A stretch of 64,000 nt of DNA, from NCBI GenBank assembly GCA_003973265.1, contig QNYZ01000035.1:1-64000 (forward strand), written 5' to 3'. Shown here in pieces: positions 60,553 through 64,000 of the stretch (within the stretch, counting starts at the first letter, position 1; each line of letters begins with the position of its first letter). Source of the DNA: Deltaproteobacteria bacterium. GTDB lineage: Bacteria > Desulfobacterota > Desulfobacteria > Desulfobacterales > QNYZ01. The notes under the pieces were generated by a model. That model saw nothing but the letters and a program-made list of their open reading frames with translations. It had not been told where the DNA came from and ran no database searches. A program made the position numbers and the translations under genes.

Positions 60553-61461
60553 ATGGCAACACACATCACCATGAGAGAAATGCTGGAATCAGGCGTTCAT
60601 TTCGGTCACCAGACCAAGCGCTGGAACCCAAAAATGAAACCGTATATTTTTGGCGCCCGCAACGGGATCTACATCATCGATCTGCAGCAGACCATGCACA
60701 TGTTCAATGCGGCGTACGATTTTATACTAAACACCGTCGCTGAGGGAAAATCGGTGTTGTTCGTTGGCACCAAAAAGCAGGCCCGGGATGCGATTTATGA
60801 AGAAGCCAACCGGAGTGAAATGTTTTACGTGCATAACCGCTGGCTGGGCGGTATGCTGACCAATTTCCAGACCATCAAGAAAAGCATTAACCGGCTCAAC
60901 CATCTAAACGATATTGAAAATGACGGCTCCATTAACCTCTATCCCAAGAAAGAACGTCTGTTGATGGCAAGAGAACGGGGAAAACTGGATGCCAACCTGG
61001 GCGGTATCCGGAATATGTCCAGGCTGCCCGGCGCGATCTTCATTATTGATCCCAAGAATGAAAATATTGCGGTGAATGAAGCCCGGCGGTTAAATATTCC
61101 CATCGTGGCGATCGTTGACACGAATTGCGATCCCGATCCGATCGATTATGTAATCCCCGGAAATGATGATGCGATTCGCGCCATTCGACTTTTGAGTGCC
61201 CGTATCTCGGATGCCTGCATCGAAGGCAAAGAAATTCTGGCTGAAAAAGAACAGGCCGCGGCGGACAAAGCCCTCCAGGAAGAAAAAGAGAAGAAAGAGG
61301 TCTCGGTGAGTGCTGATCTGAAACCAGGTGAGCGTAAAGTGATTTCCAAGGATGGAAAAGGGCCGGTCGTGGAAGTCATCAAGCGCACCGCACCGCCGGC
61401 AGTAGAAACTGTCGCGCCGGACGCGGAAACCGCTTCCCCGGAGCCGGTACCGGAATCATAG
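60553..61461 (+). CDS. rpsB: 30S ribosomal protein S2
   Basis: A 302-residue S2. The usual body ([80 protein letters not shown]) ends at about residue 225 and is followed by a long low-complexity tail rich in Glu/Lys, then Pro/Ala/Glu. The tail makes it about 60 residues longer than the E. coli protein. ATG 60553 follows AAGGAG. It starts the rpsB-tsf-pyrH-frr-uppS series. Confidence 0.96.
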   Translation: MATHITMREMLESGVHFGHQTKRWNPKMKPYIFGARNGIYIIDLQQTMHMFNAAYDFILNTVAEGKSVLFVGTKKQARDAIYEEANRSEMFYVHNRWLGGMLTNFQTIKKSINRLNHLNDIENDGSINLYPKKERLLMARERGKLDANLGGIRNMSRLPGAIFIIDPKNENIAVNEARRLNIPIVAIVDTNCDPDPIDYVIPGNDDAIRAIRLLSARISDACIEGKEILAEKEQAAADKALQEEKEKKEVSVSADLKPGERKVISKDGKGPVVEVIKRTAPPAVETVAPDAETASPEPVPES

Positions 61462-61506
61462 TCTGCCATACAAAATTACCAGATAAACGTTTCAGGAGAA
61501 GATAAA

Positions 61507-62106
61507 ATGTCAAATATCAGTGCGGCAATGGTAAAAGAATTAAGAGAGAAATCCGGGGCAGGCATGATGGACTGCAAAAAAGCCCTGGTTGAAAGTGATG
61601 GTAATATCGATAAAGCGGTTGAGTTTCTGCGTAAAAAAGGGATTGCAACGGCGGAAAAACGCTCGGGGCGCTCCCTGTCCGAGGGGACAATCCAGACCTA
61701 CATTCATATGGGCGGCAAGCTGGGGGTCATGGTAGAAGTCGGATGCGAGACGGATTTTGTAGCCAAAAACGATGATTTTATCGAGTTCGCCCGAAACATC
61801 GCCATGCATATTGCCGCGATCAACCCCATGGGCATTTCGGCAGAGGATGTTCCGGCCGAGACCATCGAAAAGGAACTGGAAATCTATAAAAGCCAGGCGT
61901 TGGAGATGGGCAAACCGGAAAAGATCGTCGAAAAAATCGCCGAGGGTAAAATCAATAAGTTTTATAAAGACAACTGCCTGATGCAGCAACCCTATGTCAA
62001 AGATCCAGATAAGACGGTAACGGATCTTCTGAACGAATTGATTGCTAAAATCGGAGAGAATATTTCCATCAAACGATTTGTCCGCTTCCAGGTCGGGGAG
62101 TCATAA
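61507..62106 (+). CDS. tsf: Elongation factor Ts (short form)
   Basis: A 199-residue guanine-nucleotide-exchange factor for EF-Tu. Motifs: [20 protein letters not shown] and [20 protein letters not shown] at the N-terminal UBA-like domain, then [19 protein letters not shown]. It is the short type with a single core subdomain. GGAGAAG precedes the ATG. It is followed by pyrH with a 4-bp gap. Confidence 0.96.
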   Translation: MSNISAAMVKELREKSGAGMMDCKKALVESDGNIDKAVEFLRKKGIATAEKRSGRSLSEGTIQTYIHMGGKLGVMVEVGCETDFVAKNDDFIEFARNIAMHIAAINPMGISAEDVPAETIEKELEIYKSQALEMGKPEKIVEKIAEGKINKFYKDNCLMQQPYVKDPDKTVTDLLNELIAKIGENISIKRFVRFQVGES

Positions 62107-62110
62107 CGTC

Positions 62111-62830
62111 GTGCCAACGCCGAGATACGACCGTATCATGCTCAAATTGAGCGGCGAAGCCCTGATGGGCAATCAGGGCTTCGGCATTGATCCGGAGACA
62201 ATTCAATACGTAGCTGCTGAGGTAAAAAGTGCCTGGGATCTCGGCGTTCAGATTGCCCTGGTCGTGGGGGGCGGAAATATTTTTCGCGGCATTGCGGCCA
62301 GCTCTTTCGGCATGGACCGGGCTTCTGCCGACCACATGGGCATGCTGGCAACGGTTATCAACAGCCTGGCCCTCCAGGACGCCCTGGAGAAAAAAGGAAT
62401 GACAACCCGTGTCCAGACGGCCATTACCATGCACGAAGTCGCCGAACCGTATATCCTTAGACGGGCCGTGCGCCACCTGGAAAAAAATCGGGTTGTTATT
62501 TTTGCAGCGGGTACGGGCAACCCATATTTCACCACCGATACGGCCGCCGCATTACGGGCCAATGAAATTCATGCCGATATCTTTTTGAAGGCAACCAAGG
62601 TGGACGGGATCTACGATAAAGACCCTGAAAAGCATGAAGATGCCATCCTTATCCGCAAAGTATCCTATATGGACGTCCTGGAAAAACAATTAAAAGTAAT
62701 GGACCTGACCGCCATTTCCCTGTCCATGGAAAACCGATTGCCACTGGTGGTATTTAATCTGAATACCGCCGGCAATATTCGGCGGGTGATTTGCGGTGAT
62801 GATATCGGAACCAAAATAGACAACACCTAA
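62111..62830 (+). CDS. pyrH: UMP kinase
   Basis: A 239-residue uridylate kinase that makes UDP from UMP. Landmarks: [50 protein letters not shown], and [17 protein letters not shown]. The GTG at 62111 is the start, because GGGGAG precedes it and it follows tsf by 4 bp; an upstream ATG would overlap tsf by 65 bp. Typical order in the rpsB series. Confidence 0.96.
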   Translation: MPTPRYDRIMLKLSGEALMGNQGFGIDPETIQYVAAEVKSAWDLGVQIALVVGGGNIFRGIAASSFGMDRASADHMGMLATVINSLALQDALEKKGMTTRVQTAITMHEVAEPYILRRAVRHLEKNRVVIFAAGTGNPYFTTDTAAALRANEIHADIFLKATKVDGIYDKDPEKHEDAILIRKVSYMDVLEKQLKVMDLTAISLSMENRLPLVVFNLNTAGNIRRVICGDDIGTKIDNT

Positions 62831-62854
62831 AACGAATCAGCGAGGCAAGATGCA

Positions 62855-63412
62855 ATGTTAAACGACCTGTATGCTGAAACCAAGTCGGACATGGGTAAGG
62901 CCGTTCAATCATTAAAAAAAGAGCTGGATCGTGTGCGAACGGGCCGGGCTTCTCTTTCTTTACTTGACGGGATCCGGGTGGATTATTACGGCACCCTGAC
63001 ACCACTTGACCAGATGGCCAGCCTGTCAGTTCCGGAAAGCCGGTTGATTACAATTCAGCCATGGGACGCTTCGAGTATCAAGGGCATTGAAAAAGCGATT
63101 CTCGCCTCGAGCCTGGGGCTGACACCGTCTTCGGACGGTAAGCTGATCCGGATTGCCATCCCTCCGCTTACCGAGGAACGACGAAAAGAGCTGGTCAAAG
63201 TGGTTAACCAGATGTGTGAAGATCACAAAGTCGGTGTCCGTAACGTACGCCGGGATTCCAATGACATGGTCAAGAGCTTTAAAAAAGAGGGTGCTATCTC
63301 CGAAGATGAAGCGTTTAAAGCCCAGGATCAGATTCAGAAAATCACCGATGATCACATCGAGAAGATCGACTTGATTTGCAGGGAAAAAGAGAAAGAAATC
63401 CTTGAGTTCTAA
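62855..63412 (+). CDS. frr: Ribosome recycling factor
   Basis: A 185-residue factor that, with EF-G, splits the ribosome after termination. Motifs: AVQSLKKELDRVRTGRASLS, YYGTLTPLDQMASLSVPESR, IQPWDASSIKGIEKAI, SDGKLIRIAIPPLTEERRKE. The two-domain length is normal. GCGAGG precedes the ATG. It overlaps the likely uppS start by 11 bp. Confidence 0.97.
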   Translation: MLNDLYAETKSDMGKAVQSLKKELDRVRTGRASLSLLDGIRVDYYGTLTPLDQMASLSVPESRLITIQPWDASSIKGIEKAILASSLGLTPSSDGKLIRIAIPPLTEERRKELVKVVNQMCEDHKVGVRNVRRDSNDMVKSFKKEGAISEDEAFKAQDQIQKITDDHIEKIDLICREKEKEILEF

Positions 63413-64000
63413 GCCTGCTTTTCCTTCCTCATCATCCACGACGGACGACCGGCTGCCGTTGCCGGTCCACGTGGCCATCATCATGGACGGCAATGGCCGA
63501 TGGGCGAAGAAGCGATCCTGGATGCGGGTCAAGGGCCATGAACAGGGCGCTTCGACCGTGCGCACTATTGTTCGTGCCAGCCGAAAGATCGGGATCAAGG
63601 TATTGACGCTGTATGCCTTTTCCAGTGAGAACTGGCAACGTCCGGCCAAAGAGATCCGGGCCCTGATGCACCTGCTTAAAAAATTCTTGAAGACCGAAGA
63701 AAAAGAGATGGTGGAAAATAACATCCGCCTGCACGCTATCGGCGATATCGATCGTCTGCCGGGGGATGTGGTTCGCCGGTTGAACGCGGTTCAAAGGGCC
63801 ACTGCCGCTGGCCGGGGGATGCAGTTGAACCTGGCCCTGAGTTACGGCTCCCGGGGGGAGATCGCCCATATGACCCGGTGCCTGGCTGAAAAGGTCCGGG
63901 ACGGGAATCTCGAACTTAAAGATATTGATGAGGAAATGATATCGAACCATCTGTTTACGGCAGGTTTACCGGACCCGGATCTGTTAATTCGTACCAGCGG
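63402..64000 (+). CDS. uppS: Isoprenyl/undecaprenyl diphosphate synthase, cut by window end
   Basis: About 199 residues of a cis-prenyltransferase that makes the lipid carrier for cell-wall synthesis. VAIIMDGNGRWAKKR carries the catalytic Asp, followed by VKGHEQGASTVRTIVRASRK, LTLYAFSSENWQRP, QLNLALSYGSRGEIAHM and LPDPDLLIRTSG, where the window stops. No ATG is available before the conserved start; a TTG at 63402, within the end of frr, is the best candidate but lacks a good ribosome binding site. The final 45 or so residues are outside the window. Confidence 0.93.
   Translation, partial: MSSKPAFPSSSSTTDDRLPLPVHVAIIMDGNGRWAKKRSWMRVKGHEQGASTVRTIVRASRKIGIKVLTLYAFSSENWQRPAKEIRALMHLLKKFLKTEEKEMVENNIRLHAIGDIDRLPGDVVRRLNAVQRATAAGRGMQLNLALSYGSRGEIAHMTRCLAEKVRDGNLELKDIDEEMISNHLFTAGLPDPDLLIRTS

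Noticed and set aside
1-64000. CRISPR arrays, prophage, integrase or toxin-antitoxin genes
   Set aside because: No regularly spaced repeats and no recognisable genes of these kinds were seen; the only mobile DNA is the 241-bp element at 2841-3081.

Overview
The window looks like chromosomal DNA of an anaerobic, respiratory member of the Desulfobacterota (a Desulfobacterales-like, formerly deltaproteobacterial, lineage). This is inferred from the gene mix, not from a marker-gene match: indolepyruvate:ferredoxin oxidoreductase with an FrhB-like partner, a Mo/W-bisPGD oxidoreductase with its own polyferredoxin, an octaheme cytochrome c with a cytochrome b, corrinoid methyltransferases, the 'PICASCKKIRDD' zinc-knuckle-like tail typical of deltaproteobacterial signalling proteins, sigma-54 regulators, bactofilin and a spirochaete/delta-type EF-G. 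No tRNA, rRNA or CRISPR array was seen.

Layout. 1-3.8 kb: decayed margin with an opine-dehydrogenase remnant, three tandem small heat-shock protein genes, and a 241-bp deletion derivative of an insertion sequence just upstream of the first of them. 3.8-12.6 kb: an AMP-forming acyl-CoA synthetase facing iorBA plus an FrhB-like gene, then a molybdopterin oxidoreductase with a 4-cluster ferredoxin. 12.9-20.9 kb: the most interesting region. A polar-amino-acid-type ABC importer (permease, ATPase, binding protein, permease) faces a gntR-mttB-like operon, which diverges from a corrinoid protein plus a homologue of monomethylamine methyltransferase MtmB. Both methyltransferases are full length with no in-frame amber codon. 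In the MtmB homologue the pyrrolysine position aligns without gaps to Val200. The binding protein keeps the carboxylate-binding Arg but has lost the Asp that normally holds the alpha-ammonium. Together this suggests uptake and corrinoid-dependent demethylation of an N-methylated amino-acid-like compound by enzymes that do not need pyrrolysine.

21-31 kb: a zinc-ribbon protein, an embedded MoaD/ThiS-like fold, a rhodanese lipoprotein, a MarR regulator and porin, then a one-direction sulfur and electron-transfer series: YeeE/TsuA-like importer, TusA, three DsrE/DsrH-like proteins, a small cytochrome with a damaged (YxxCH) haem motif, an octaheme tetrathionate-reductase-family cytochrome and its cytochrome b. 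31-46 kb: class I fumarase with an acyl-CoA ligase, leucyl aminopeptidase, a CooT-like nickel protein, a J-domain protein, a two-component NtrC-type system, a PilB/GspE ATPase and bactofilin. 46-64 kb: mainly housekeeping genes: EF-G, an RNase Z-like hydrolase, recJ, miaB, a BFN-domain protein, a sugar-nucleotide epimerase, rho, rpmE-prfA-prmC and rpsB-tsf-pyrH-frr-uppS, the last cut by the window end.

Regulation visible in the sequence: near-consensus promoters whose predicted start points fall on or next to the ATG (marR at 22919, the membrane gene at 37863, possibly gntR), suggesting leaderless mRNAs; a three-segment mutually exclusive hairpin (attenuator) upstream of rho; and several strong hairpin terminators.
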